In this document: positions 1-12,400 of the stretch, piece after piece | Numbering within the stretch: the first letter of the stretch is position 1 | Layout of the letters: each line of letters begins with the position of its first letter | Source of the DNA: Theropithecus gelada | Lineage: Eukaryota > Chordata > Mammalia > Primates > Cercopithecidae | Reading direction: 5' to 3' | NCBI RefSeq assembly: GCF_003255815.1 | Contig: NC_037681.1 | Coordinates: 87,149,522 to 87,213,521 of the forward strand | DNA: 64,000 nucleotides | The notes under the pieces: model-generated | The model's input: only the letters and a program-made list of their open reading frames with translations | Database searches by the model: none | Told to the model about the DNA's origin: nothing | Translations under genes and position numbers: made by a program

Positions 1-2385
1 CTCGAGAGCCCACTGTGTGGATTTTGTGTTCCATTAATGCAATTAAAGTTTGAAAGAGAATTCTTTATCTGAATATAAAAGGGCTGTTTTATTGAAGTTG
101 ACTCTGAGCCCACAGTAGGTACATACTTTAAAATCTGGTTTTATGATCATGTTTCACTGGAGTGCTCTTAGACGACAAAGGAATTTTGTTGTCTAACTTA
201 GTTGGGCTCTACCAATTAAAATTGCAAAGTCTACAATGAATCTGGCATGATTAATTTGAAAACAAAAACAGGAAAGTTAATTTTTGTTAGGCACATGTAT
301 GCTGTTTGTACCGGGAATAACTTCTACAAATATAATTTTAAACATTTGAGACATTTTATTGTTCAAAGAAAAGTTGCTGACTTCATCACAACTATAAGCC
401 TAGTAAAAACGGAGCCCGGAATAGTAAACTGGTTCAGAGCTGAGGCAGAAACAGGTAACCTCTGACCTCTGACTTTTACTGGAAAATGATATGCAGCATA
501 AATCCAAGGGGCCTTTTTTCTTTCAAGTGTGTGTATATATGTGTTATGGCGTTGCTGTTCAGAGCGCTATAGTTAAGATGGTGTCAGCACTTTCAATATA
601 AAGCCTTACTTTCATAACTCTACTTACACTATGAGTTTTCGAAAAGGTGTAAATGGAATCTAAATTCTTTTTCCTGTAGCCCAAAATTGCTACATGGGGT
701 CGCAGCCTAGTGTTTGGCTTGTTTCTTTTTCTTTTTTATTTCTTGCTTTTCAAAACTGATATCATCTGAGAATAGGTAGATAGTTCAGCTGCTGCACTGA
801 AGGCTTGCAAACTGCGGAAATGCACTTGAATTTAAAACTGTAATGCATCTGTTTTCTCAAACATTGTATGATGAGAGGATTTTCGGATAGCAAATGCCCA
901 TTACCAGTTCTTCCCCTCTGACATGCTGTAGCAAGGAATTAGGAATGTTGTACGCTGCTTCTTCCTTCAACAAGTGTTCTCGAAAGGCCTATTTAATAAT
1001 TTGATTGTAACTAGGAACTACATGTTATTCACATTACTAACTTTCCACTTAGAATGTTTCTTTCTATAGTTTTTCTTTTTATGTTTTTATATTTGAGTCC
1101 AACACCTAGTTGTTTTTAAGGCATTTACACGTAAATTATTTTATTTCAATGATCTCAGCTGAATCATTTAAAAACAATCCTGGGTAGCAGATTAAGTAGG
1201 TCTAGCCCCATCTGATATAGGAGAAAAATAAGGCACGAAGAAGCTGAGTGATTTGTTGAGGTCCCAGTGGAGCGTCAGACCTAAACTTCCGGTTTCCCAA
1301 TTACTTAAATAAGGTTCTTCTCATCAGACCCTCTTTCCTCATCTCTCTACTAAAAAACTACAGTCAATAACTTCCACTGTCATCAAATAGAAACTTTCTG
1401 TGCTGGTTTCCCCTACCCCACCTTTCTGTGCGTGATATCAGAGGCTGCTGGGAGCCCCACCTTCAGTCTTACTTGTCCTTCCTTGTGGGTTTTCTTTGGC
1501 AGTGGAATTTATTCCTGATAAATGCAGAATGATGCCTAAAAGTGTTGCTGCAACAACTTATGCACATTTCCATGCCAACCATGACCCTTCTAAATCTTTT
1601 TTTCATCCCTGAGACCTGCAGAGCTTGGTCTTTGTGCAGCCTTCGGATTAACTGTGCACAGTGGCTTTTCCATGTTTTCCCTGTTTGCCTTTTCTGGCAG
1701 GCATGGATGTGTAAGCTGTGCCAGCATTTGGCCTGTAGTACATGTCCTAAATAGTTATTTACACAGTTTGAGTCCATTTTAGTCAACTGGGTAAATAACA
1801 GCCCTCTTCAAAAGATTTATAAATCCATAAATATGTCTTTATACATACCCAATAGACAGAAATAACTCAATCTGTCAAGAACATATCCAAAGAGGTGTTT
1901 CCCCCACAGACAGGAGTAATACATATTTTAAAACTTTCTCTGCCATATTTTTTGTACTGCATTTCTTTTTTCCTCATTCCTTTTCCATTTTTACCACTTC
2001 ATTATGGCACCTGTGGTTAAAAAAAAAAAAAAACAGAAAGAAAGAAAGGAAAGAAAAGATAACAAAAAAGAAATCCCCTAGGCTTTAGTACTCTGTTAAA
2101 TAACCTTATCTGCTGCACAGTGGAGGCATGTAACAGGCCATATATATATATATATATGTCTCAATTGAATCCTATTCTTTTGAACTTTCAAAGTAATTGA
2201 AATGAAATAAGTTATGCGGGAAATTTTAAATGTTCTAACAGATTTCAAAATACAATAAGAGTTTCTGGTTAGAGCTCCAGCAATTTGGGGAATTTTGAGT
2301 ACCTGATAATTTGCTGTATTAGTAGCTGTTGTGATCAGTGAAAGAGTTTTTTAGTACACATTTTTACCTAAACATTAAAAAAAGA
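1..2385. other. Single-copy intronic sequence with one MIR and small simple repeats
   Basis: AT-rich sequence with no supportable gene; the short open frames here have no family resemblance. It contains the MIR at 1145-1292, an A/AAAG-rich stretch near 2018-2062 and a (TA)n run at 2140-2158. Confidence 0.7.
1145..1292 (-). repeat. MIR-type SINE, degraded
   Basis: The order of motifs (TGGGTAGCAG, a degraded rendering of the tRNA-related region, then GAAGCTGAGTGATTTGTTGAGGTC...CAGACCTAAACTTCCGG) resembles an inverted MIR core. It is divergent, so the assignment is tentative. Confidence 0.45.
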
Positions 2386-2399
2386 AATACAAAATCCAT

Positions 2400-2689
2400 G
2401 GCTGGGAGCAGTGGCTCACGCCTGTAATCCCAGCAATTTAGGAAGCCGAAGTGGGGGGAGTCACAAGGTCAGGAGTTCAAGACCAGCCTGGCCCACATGG
2501 TGAACTCTCGTCTCTACTAAAAATACAAAAGTTAGCCAGGTGTGGTGGCGGGTGCCTGTAATCCCAACTACTCGGGAGGCTGAGGCAGGAGAATCGTTTG
2601 AACCCAGGAGGTGGAGGTTGCAGTGAACTGAGATCGTGCCATAGCACTCCAGCCTGGGTGACAGAGCAAGACTCCATCTAGGAAAAGAA
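2400..2689 (+). mobile_element. Alu SINE (AluS-like)
   Basis: A full-length dimer opens with GGCTGGGAGCAGTGGCTCAC and has A and B box relatives, the middle A-rich linker and a second monomer ending ACTCCATCT. Flanks AAATACAAAATCCA (about 2386) and AAATATAAAATCCA (2690-2703) look like a slightly decayed target-site duplication. Confidence 0.97.
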
Positions 2690-2703
2690 AAATATAAAAT
2701 CCA

Positions 2704-3589
2704 ATCATGGGCATTCTAAAGAGAATGTACATAAGATATGTAATTAAGAGAATACCAAGGTACTGTTATTCAGGGGTTTAATGTTTATTCATGATTTGCA
2801 CAATATATCTTTCCCTCAATTCAAATTATTCATCATGATGACTCTTTTTATGATATCTACTTCCATTCAATATTAATACTTGTAGTCCCTTGCAGGAGAT
2901 TGATTCTTTAATAGTAAAGTCCTTTTCAATTGGCATTTAAGAGGGAGGGCCTCACATCTGTGTTTCGTTCGGGATTCTGTTGCTGTTGCTACAACATTGA
3001 TTTTGTTTACTCCATAACTTCCTCAAAGTACTTCCAAAGATACCAGATTGAATCCTTATTTTATCCCTGGCAATTATTTGCTTTATTTTCCCATTTCACA
3101 GGAGAAAGAAGTAATAGCTGAGAAATATTGAAGAGTAACTGTCAAAGTCAGCTTTGGGATCTTGGGTCTCTTGGCTTTGTAACTGCTTTAGGATGGGGTG
3201 TCTGTTTCCAGGGCTGCCAAGTAGTGTCTCATAGGTACGGGAGGTACACGATGGCAGATACATGTGGCTTTCATGTGTCTTTTGCATCCTACTGTGCATG
3301 GCTGCCCGCCTGACCATAATCAGAGCCTTCTCTAGGAACTGTGTGTTTTGGAATGGGAGAACTTCAAGCAAATCGGGTGCCTCTTCCCCTAGATTTTTGC
3401 TGTTTCCCCAGAGGCCTGCCGCAGCCACTCTATGCCTCTCAAGCAGCTCCAACTACAATTGACCACATTTTCGAGTTTGGACAGGTGTCTGTTTTTGCTT
3501 TAAAGTTAAGAGAGCTAAATAAGTGATGGTAAAACGATAATAAAATAGAACACGAAGGGCTGTCAGTCAGTGTAGGTATTTCCATCCCC
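2704..3589. other. Single-copy intronic sequence
   Basis: No gene or clear repeat seen. Several overlapping short open frames between 3096 and 3526 on both strands have no recognisable family and are read as chance. Confidence 0.6.
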
Positions 3590-3718
3590 TCACTTTTCGA
3601 GTGAGGTCAACAGAGGCTCAGAGTGATAAGGAGACTTGTCCAAGGCCACACACTGGCTGGTGCTCGAGTCGGGACTTGAACCCATGCAGTCTGACTCTAG
3701 AGCCCAAGCTCCTAACTA
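3590..3718 (-). repeat. MIR SINE
   Basis: Strong match to the inverted MIR core: CAGAGGCTCAGAGTGATAAG, then GACTTGTCCAAGGCCACACA, GGGACTTGAACCCATGCAGT and CTGACTCTAGAGCCCAAGCTC. Confidence 0.85.
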
Positions 3719-4359
3719 TGATGTCCTATTTGATACACTGCTTTACTGGAGAAACAGATCATTTGACAGACATTCTTTCTGTTACCAATTTGACAACTCT
3801 TTCCCCAGTTGTCTGTACTGAACCTGGCGCTGTGCTTCCTAGTGGTGACCTAGCTATGAATAAGACAGAATCACCTTAGACTCAGAGGGGTAATGTTCTG
3901 TTGGGGAAGGAGAACCTAGTTTTGCATGCTAAGTAGAATGATGAATGAAGTATTTACAAAGGGAGCATGGTGACTGATATGATTCATTGGTATTATGTAT
4001 TAAGAGCCTATATCATTTCACTCATTCAAAGACTTAGTGAATTAACAATAGAAGCATGGGAACAAGTAAAGATATTGCTCTTGCAGAACATTTTCCACTT
4101 CAAACTCATCATATTTGCCTCTTTTGTGAGGATAAAGAAAAAGTATTATTTCTACATGGAAATTTGATGGAAAACATTTCAACCCTAAAGGTTTTCAATG
4201 ATTGCTGGAATCTCAAAAACCCACTTATGAACTTCTCCTTTAGGGGGCAGGACTCAGAATAACAATAGTACCACTTAAAAAAAAAAGGCAAAACCAGCAT
4301 GCCAGGATGTTTCTTTAAAGAAGAATAATTGCAAAGCACTGCATTTCTCTATCATAATG

Positions 4360-4900
4360 TATCAGTAGTTGCAGTGCCTCCCACTGCCCCATCCCCCTCT
4401 ACACCAGCTTTTGTGTGAGTCCAGGCAACCTATAGGCAGAAGGCAATTCCATTTATTATTGAGGGGAATCTCAAGGCAGTTGTTCCAGACCTGTGAAGCC
4501 AGCAGGCAGAGCAGCCTGAGAGGGGACGGGGAGCACCGGGCGAGGGAGGTGGGGAAGGGCCACATTATGTTCCAGATGACTGAGCAACGATTTATATACC
4601 ACTCGCCTTTTTTACATGAAGAAGAAAAGTAATAACAGCCCGAACCCAGGCATTTGAAACAGTCAGCTGTCCGATGAATAATGGGATAGGTGGGAAGGAG
4701 CGCTCTGATTGGATGTCTTAATGAGCACATTTCGCACAGAGTTTGGGCTGCAGTTCCCCTTGACCTTTGCCCTTTATTGACCAAACTGACACTTCATTTT
4801 TCACATACTTCCAATTATAGCTCGGCTTAAGTGTTGCCCTCCCTCCTTTATTTCTTTCCTATGGACAACTTGAGAGTGGTTGAGGCCACAGAAGATATTT
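4360..4900. promoter_or_regulatory. Candidate conserved regulatory block with a DR1 nuclear-receptor site
   Basis: Repeat-free block with many more CpG dinucleotides than the surrounding intron (for example around 4525-4545 and 4590-4740). It holds TGACCTTTGCCCT at 4761-4773. A 140-codon open frame on the minus strand crosses it but has no recognisable domain. Regulatory function is inference from composition and motif. Confidence 0.4.
4761..4773 (-). promoter_or_regulatory. DR1 nuclear-receptor element
   Basis: On the minus strand it reads AGGGCA-A-AGGTCA, two half-sites spaced by one base. This is the arrangement known for RXR, HNF4 and COUP-TF (NR2F) binding. The motif is seen; occupancy is unknown. 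Confidence 0.5.
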
Positions 4901-5991
4901 TAATTTGAAAAACTACCGTAGCAACTCAGGTTCAGGATGTAATCTGAAACTGCTGTCACTTTGCAGCTTTTCAGCTGAAAACACAAAGTTAATACTGCTT
5001 GTTTTGAGACAATTTTCTTTAAAAAAAAAATCCAATGTATTTTACAAACAAAATGATAACCTAAGAAACTTGAAAATGAAGGAAAATGGTTACAAATGGT
5101 AATTTTTATTTTTTTGTTGTTTCATTTGTCTGTTGGTCACAGTGATTCGAATGATCTTTATTTGTTCACACTTGCTTCTTAAGCCTGTACCTCTCCAGGG
5201 ACTGCTTGTATTTCAATGGCACTGTAATGATTTTGACTAATACACTTTTGAGAGGAGAGAAAAGTAAAATATAATTGTGACCACAGGCCTTAGAGCATCG
5301 CAGCCCTGTGTGTTCCTTTGGTTATATTTAATGTTGACCTGCAAATTAAAGTGTGGCCTTTGCATGCAGTGGCAGGCAGAATAGGAAAATGATTTCCTGG
5401 TGGGAAAAGTCAGGTGTAAAAAAGAAAGGGGAAGTTATTATGCTCCACAAATGCCTGTTATCAAAAAGTCTATATTATTAACTTATCAAACACGTTGAAT
5501 GAGATGTAGAGACAGAGAACTATTTTCCCAAGAACACCCTGTAATATACTCACCTTTCCTTTTATTGACTCATCAAACGTGAGTAACAGTGTTCTGTTTT
5601 CCACCTGCTTGACTTCTAGCATCATGAAAGCAGGCCATCTTAAAGAAAAATAACTTCATCATCCAGAAGTAGTAACTATATTTCGGGGCACAAACTTGGC
5701 CATAAGCACTTTCACAGAAATTGCCTCTTCTCATTATTAGGCAGCATCAGCAGTAAACTTCAGGTCACTGTTTTTCATCTTAAACCACCAAAAAGTGCAT
5801 CTGAAATTATTTACAGTCGAGCAGAGATATTCTTCGAACTCAGAAGTATTTATCTGAAAGTGGATGAAGTGTTATCTACTTTATTATGTAGCCCTCTAGC
5901 GTATCTGTGACATATTTTTACTATAATATGGTAATAAAAGAATATGTAAAAGACAGACAAAGGTTCTGTCTTTTTCTGTAAGGTGACCTCT

Positions 5992-6004
5992 GTTACCAAG
6001 TAAC
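5992..6004 (+). promoter_or_regulatory. RFX X-box motif, perfect match
   Basis: GTTACCAAGTAAC fits GTTRCC-N-RGYAAC at every position, the near-palindromic site bound by RFX factors. No other nearby element was identified. Confidence 0.55.
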
Positions 6005-6608
6005 TGCTTTACTTATGAGCTTATTAAAAACTCAAAAAATGAGCTTTTCATACTTCACAGGCATTGATGTGAAAATGAGCTGTCCTGTGAGTAGTTTTCT
6101 TGATCATTTTTAGAACAATTGATTAGCCAAAGAGCTCCTGTCATTAGTTGACATTGACTGATAGCAATTTGTCACAAGCTCTGAAGGTCAGCTAGACAGT
6201 TGGAGTTTCAGCTTGTCTTTGACTGACCTTTACTGATTCCATCCTCATGTGATTGGGTTTGAATAGTTCTGACCCTCAATTGGAAAAGACAGGGCATTAG
6301 TCAACAGAGTCATTTCTTATATTTTCTGTTGATTGCTCGTTTTTATTTATATGTGAACTCATGGTCTGGATTTTTTATCAAATTTTGAACTCTTGTTTTT
6401 GAAATTTAAAAGGTGTGATATTTATTGTGTGACCTGTGAGTCACAATTCTGTTTTCCCTTTGGTTTGCACACTTGATTTGTGATGTCACTGACATCTGTC
6501 TACTGGCCAGATACTGTGCATATACTGGAGTTTGGTTGCAAGTGATGGATTAAAATTTTGTTGTTGCTGTCATTTTTTAAGAAATATCAACTCTGGTGTG
6601 ACTTGTAG

Positions 6609-6665
6609 CACATCTAAAATTATACACCAGTTAAAATTACACACATCTAAAATTATACACCAGTT
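6609..6665. repeat. Two-copy tandem duplication, 33-base period
   Basis: A 24-base segment beginning CACATCTAAAATTATACACC occurs at 6609-6632 and again, identical, at 6642-6665. Perfect identity suggests a fairly recent local duplication. Confidence 0.9.
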
Positions 6666-7534
6666 CTTTTATTTTCCTAGAATTCACTACTTTTGTCTCC
6701 CAAGACTCATGCAATATTTTAAAATAAGAAATAAGTGGTAAAAAAGTATATGAATAATGATGTTATGTCAATTCATCATTTAGCTCTGCAGCCAGAGGCA
6801 TGAAAACTTTGTAAAAAGTATCTTCTTTTCAGTTTCACTCAGTTGGCTGTAAATTAGAGAAAGCTCCCCTAGCTAGAAGGGCATTCGCTTTTCAGTGAGA
6901 GTGGAATATCTTTTCTATTTTCATGGACCTGGAAGTTAATTGTTCATACTACTCAGTTCTTTCTTTTCAAACTGTAAAGTATTTTCCAAAAATACATCAC
7001 ATATAGAGAAATATGTTCCACATCATATTAATACCATGCATTGTATTGTTTTATGTTAATGATAAAAATGGAGATATTAGCTTTAAAAATCCAGGTCTTA
7101 TTCTGTAATTATTTAATTCAGTTTTTATGTAGGGCCTTTTCATTCTCTTATCCTTTCTCACTTTTCTTTCTTCTCTTGAGTCTGCATTGGGTTTTAAACT
7201 ATAAGCAATAACTTGTTTTTCAGGTCAGATCTCCCAGGCATTCCAGGGCCACCACACAGCCTGGCACAGCTTAAACATGTGTTTCAGTTTCTACTCAAGG
7301 AAATAAATGAGGAGAGAATTCATTGTTTCAGGTGGTAGATTCTTCACATGGTGTCATTCTTGACAAGGCAGAAGTGAGGAAGTTGATTTTAGGGAAGCAT
7401 TCATTTAACATAGCCCAAGGAGATAAAAAGAGTTTAGAATTATAATCTCTCCTGCGGATGAGCCAAAATATTATCATGAGTTGTGTTTAAGGGGGGGATG
7501 GGAATGTAAATTTATACATTCTGGTCAAGTCATC

Positions 7535-7640
7535 AAAAATAGATTAAGCTCTTACTGTGTGCCAGGTACTCTGTGTGAGCTATAAAAATGAGTAGGTCAT
7601 AGTATTTGCCCTTAGGAAGTTCCTGTGTGCTACCAAGAAC
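7535..7640 (-). repeat. L2 LINE 3'-end fragment, degraded
   Basis: AAGCTCTTACTGTGTGCCAGG followed by a tract ending in TGCCCTTAGGAAGTTCC matches the order of the inverted L2 3' end. Short and divergent. Confidence 0.5.
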
Positions 7641-8200
7641 ATCAAGCATATCGAAGTAAAATATTTGCTAAATACTGGATATTCTTAGGGAGCCGTGAGT
7701 GTATTTATTTCACAACATGCCAATGACCCAGACATGGTGAACTCCGTGGTCAGGCCTGCTGGATGGTACACAGCATGGTGGGTATTAGGTTTAAATTGCA
7801 AGGGACAGATCTACCTTGGTAGATGTAGACGTTCAACATCTATGGGGCCCTGTTAGATGGACTTGGCTCCAGAGCCCACTCTTGGAAACTTGGTCCAGTC
7901 TTTCCACACTGCCATGAGCCAGCCAGTGCCTCTGCTGCCTGAACCGTTGGAGCCATCATTACTTTCACCGCCATTAGTCACCTGGCTGCTGACTCAGCTT
8001 GATCTTCTTCAAGGGAATCTTGACATTTTGAGGAGGACAGGACTCCTTTGGCAGTCTGGTGAAGCCAATAGATACCTTATCAGAGTAACAAATTTATTAA
8101 TGTATAAAATAAAACCCATAGGACTACAAGGGCAATGAATTGTATTAAAATTCAATTATCTAAATATTTTTTAAAGCCAAGTTGTAAAATAGTAATATAA

Positions 8201-8497
8201 GGCCAGGTGCAGTGGCTCATGCCTGTAATCCCAGCACTTTGGGAGGCCGAGGTGGGCGGATCACCTGCGGTCAGGAATTCAAAACCAGCCTGACCAACAT
8301 TGAGAAACCCCATCTCTACTAAAAATACAAAATTAACCGGGTGGAGCGGCATGGGCCTGTAATCCCAGCTACTCGGGAGGCTGAGGCAGGAGAATTGCTT
8401 GAACCTGGGAGGCAGAGGTTGCGGTGAGCTGAGATTGTGCCATTGCACTCCAGCCTGGGCAACAAGAGTGAGACTCCATCTCAAAAAAAAAAAAAAA
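8201..8497 (+). mobile_element. Alu SINE (AluS-like)
   Basis: Full-length, from GGCCAGGTGCAGTGGCTCAT to an A15 tail, followed directly by a (TA)n run at 8498-8511. Open frames on the opposite strand are the usual antisense Alu frames. Confidence 0.98.
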
Positions 8498-8881
8498 TTA
8501 TATATATATATACTCTGTTAATAGGCTTAAATAACAAGATTTAGTAGTAATTCTGTTATCTGCTGAATTTTTGAAGTAGTGATAAATGTAAATCATGTTT
8601 TAAGATATTTGTAACAACTGTATTGTGATATGCAAATATGATTTCCATTGGGGACAAAGTTACAGGTCCTGCTAATAGTTCTGTGGTTGGTTTGTTACTT
8701 ACATACATGCATGAAGGAAATGCTAATTCTAACTGAAGTTATTGATAATAAAAATGTACTTTTTCCCCTTATTAAGTATATATATCCCCTGAATTCTAAC
8801 CATGGATCTCCCTTGAGGGGGTGTCTATATAGCCCAGGTTAACAACTTCTAAACTTAAGTGTCAGAAGTTAAGTGGGTTTG

Positions 8882-9240
8882 GGGATGTATAGACATCCCT
8901 TGGTATCCCCCAGGGATTGGTTCCAGGACCCTCTCCCTCCAACCCCCAGATACCAAAATCTTCAGATGCTCAATTCCCTACAATTAAATGGTGTAGTATT
9001 TGCATGTAAGCTATGCACATCCACCCATATACTTTAAATAATATCTCAATTACTTATAATACCTACTACAAGGTAAATGCTTTGCAAATAGTTGTTATAC
9101 TGTATTGTTTAGAAAATAATGACAAGAAAAATAGTCTGTATATGTTCAGTACATATACAATCATCCATTTTTTTTTTCAAATATCTTCCATCCTCAGTTG
9201 GTTGAATACGTGAATGTATAACACATGTGTATGGAGGTCT
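8882..9240 (-). mobile_element. MER2-like Tigger-class DNA transposon remnant
   Basis: The stretch CTTGGTATCCCCCAGGGATT, then GGTTCCAGGACCC, AGATACCAAAATCTTCAGATG, ATGGTGTAGTATTTGCATG and AAGCTATGCACATCC follows the order of a common non-autonomous Tigger element. No transposase is present. The family name is from memory. Confidence 0.6.
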
Positions 9241-11464
9241 TGACCTTAAATCATGCCATCCACCTAATCACCTATTCTCCCTACTCCTACGCTTGGACAC
9301 CACCCTTTGCCCCACAGTGGGCATCTAACAGAAGATGGGTGGAGACCAGCAGCAGAATCTGAGGGATGATAGGGTTGAAGTGAAGATGAATTCTGAGACA
9401 GGACCCTGTACCATGGGTAACTATGCTACCCTGGGATGATGCTTTTATGTCCTATGCCCTTCTCAGTAGCAGCCATGATTCTACCCCTGCTGAATTGTGA
9501 TATTTAGCTCTACCCCAAAAGTTATTTCTCTTTCTCATGGGTGATAGCACTAATTAAGAATAGTAGTAGTAGAGGCTTTGGCTGTTGACCTAACAAAAAC
9601 TAACCCAAACAGTAAATTTATGCCAAGCATTTTCCTTAGGAAAAAAAAAAAAATGTAGGCATTGTCTATCTCTTGTATTGATTAGTCCCAGAAATGTAGT
9701 TGGTAAAGTTGGGTTTTGCTCAAGTGTCTGGCTTTGTGGATTAGCTCTGTCTTGCAGATAGTTTTCCATAATTACTTAACCTAAAAGCATTCTATTTGAT
9801 TAGTACAATTAGTTTGGTTTTCTCTCACTTACTAATATCAATTCATATGCATTCCCTCCTAACATTGCTCACTTTATTTTATAACAAAGAATGAAGACAG
9901 CAGAACTTCCTGTTGCTTATTTCCATATTAGAAGAAAAGGAAAATATGACCTTACATAGCAAAGCTTACATTTTAAAAAATTGTATATTTTTAAGAAAAA
10001 GGGAATTAAAGAGTGAATGCAGAAAATATTGAATTTGCCAATGGGCTTGTTGCTTGGTTATTAGCACTTACTGTTGTAGTTTGACTCTTTCTTTGAGTGC
10101 CCCTACTACCTATGACAGCCAGGACAGGTAACACCTTGACACCCTTTTATACTTTAATACCTTGGGAGAAAAGGATATGTTGATTTTAAAATGCATATAT
10201 ATACACATATACATATAAATATATGGATACAAATGTAAGTATACACATCTATTATTTATTTTATAAATACACGTATTTATATAGTTATTTATTTGTATTT
10301 ATATGTTTATTTATAAATATCTATATATTTATTTATAAATAACATATTTATATATTATATATACTTATCTATGCATAAATATAAATATGTATATTTGTAT
10401 ATATATTCTCCCTCTCATTCTAAGAAAGGATTTAAGGAAATTAACAAAAGTTTATAGTATACAATAGGATAAAAAATATGTAGATGAACAAAGTAGAATG
10501 GAAAGCAAAATAAACAAAAAGCCAAGAAATAAGGGTAGTACCGAGCAATATAAATTATAAGATCATGTACAATTACAAGAAATAGGTATTAATTTGGCCC
10601 TGAGCTTCCTAGCAGCTAAAACAAAGACTGAAGTATAATTAATTATAAGATTTACAATATCCATGGAAGTTGCTCTGAAGAATCGATTTGACCGGCATTA
10701 AGATCTGAAAGAAATTCTTCTCCTGTCCTCACACAGGGAGTCCAGAGAGGTGGCACAGGTTGGCATCCTTGACAGTATCTGTAGGACTCCTCTCATGTTC
10801 CCCAGTTCCTAGCACAATGCTGCAGTTATAAGAATTGCTGATACATAATTGATTGATTGGACTAGGTATCTGTAATCATATTCGTCCTTTTCTTCCTTTA
10901 CCTCATTGGAATCTAACCTAGTCTTGATTTCCACGGTTGAAATGAATGACAGCCTATTTTGATGTGAGCCAGGGTGCTGAGTTTTGGTAATGCCATGAGG
11001 CCTTTCTTCACTTGTCTGTCTCCTTCTTCTGACCACTCTGGTGGGTTCGCTTCATTCTCCAGTCTTTTCTTCCTCCATCTGAAGCCAGGAATGGGGGTGA
11101 GGATGCTGTTGTTGCGCTGGTTATTATTTTCCGTGGGAACAGAGTTAATGGAGCTAGAGAGATTCAGGTAAGCAATGGTTAGAATGGAGATGCTGAGAGG
11201 CTGAGCTGGGATGCCAGAATGGAAGGTTCAGATGCTGCAGTCCTTAAAAATGAAAGTTCTGAGGGAATATGACTTCAGCCTATAAGGTTGGAGGGGGCTG
11301 AGTGTTATGAATATTTGGCTTACCTCATCCTAGCACCAAAACCACCCCCTCAGGTAAAAGGAATACATTTACTACAAATGAAAGTATTGCTTAATGTACA
11401 TTTTAAGCATTTGAGAGGAATACTCCCAAAGATAGAAGTGAAAAGGGAAATATTCCCATTTATT
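9241..11464. other. AT-rich single-copy intron
   Basis: No gene or clear interspersed repeat apart from the A/T simple-repeat block at 10187-10410 and an A-run near 9640. Confidence 0.6.
10187..10410. repeat. AT-rich low-complexity block (TATAAATA-like)
   Basis: More than 200 bases almost purely of A and T with recurring ATATTTATAAATA units and many short inverted repeats. Confidence 0.9.
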
Positions 11465-12400
11465 AATTGAATGAGTATTAATTAAATGTCCACTGCATAC
11501 CAGTCCTGTGCTAGATGTGGGAATTCAGAGTGAAAGAAGTCATTTCCGGAATTAAGAAACTGACAGTCTGGTAGAGGAACAGACAGTTGAATATATCATA
11601 GGTTAAGTCTCCCTAGTGAGCAGGTTCTGAGTAATTTGGAAGTAGAGGAATGGAACCTAACAAACTGGCACAGGGGCAGCACCTTCCTGGCATCAGACAG
11701 GCTTCTCTCTAGTCTTTCCATGGTGGCCATTTTTAATGGATCACAGCACCCTTGTCACTGGGCCTGAAAGGAGAGCAGATGCAGGTCCTTCTCCACACAA
11801 CACTCCAGCAACCACTACCTCGCCCCCCGGAGTTAGCCCTAGAAGAAACTGATTTTCTATTTTTGATCTCCCACTCAGTCTCCTAAGAGAGTGAGTCTAT
11901 GATGGAAACTTGGGAGAGATGGAGAAGAGGGGCACGTGAGGAAAAAAAAAATAGCTTGTGTAAAGGTAGGAAGGAGAGAGAGCATGCCACTTTGGGGACT
12001 TTGTGTGTGCCTCAGCATGAGCAGAGAGTGCATGTGAGAGAGAAAGAGTCTGAGGTGAGGCCCAAGAGGTAGCAGGGGCCAGACCACAAAGGGTCGTATT
12101 TGTTGTCTTAAGGTCATATCTGTCGTTGTGGTATTGGTTTAGCAGGCAGTAGGGAGTCATTGGAAATGTGAGGGTTGTGGCGTGGTCGGATGTGAGTGAA
12201 GGAGGAATCGGAGCAGAGGGAGGTTGAAGTCAGCATGATAGTTATTCAGAAATGTGGCAGAACTTTACTAAGGCAGAGGGAGGAGGCTAGAGAGCAGAGC
12301 TTTGAGGAGGAAGACTGGACTGGACAGAGAGACTGAGTGGACGCAGAGGGCAGTGGAGTGCAAAGGCTCTGGGATGACGCCAAGGTTTCCGAAGACTGAC
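11465..12400 (-). repeat. L2 LINE, inverted, fragmented
   Basis: The left end carries AATGTCCACTGCATACCAGTC...GTGCTAGATGTGGG, the typical inverted L2 3' end. Further right come AGCAGGGGCCAGACCACAAAGGG, GGAGTCATTGGAAATG and GATGACGCCAAGGTTTCCG, all in the right order. The middle (about 11600-11990) is poorly matched. Confidence 0.6.

Larger units (their letters stand above)
4901..8200. other. Long single-copy intron segment
   Basis: No gene seen. It contains an RFX X-box (5992-6004), a 33-base-period tandem duplication (6609-6665) and an L2-like fragment (7535-7640). Much of 5250-6500 is unique sequence that could be conserved non-coding DNA, which cannot be decided here. Confidence 0.6.

Noticed and set aside
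1..6. CTCGAG at the first base as a cloning-site end
   Set aside because: A six-base site at the edge can be coincidence, and the window end has no matching site.
2477..2677. Open frames with Alu-type protein strings, also in the Alus at 8201, 16867, 19357, 23281, 32176, 37668, 39428 and 60104
   Set aside because: These are the standard frames read through Alu elements on either strand and carry no gene.
4362..4784. 140-codon minus-strand frame as a Cys-rich protein
   Set aside because: No domain, no splice context, and the block is better explained as CpG-retaining non-coding DNA.
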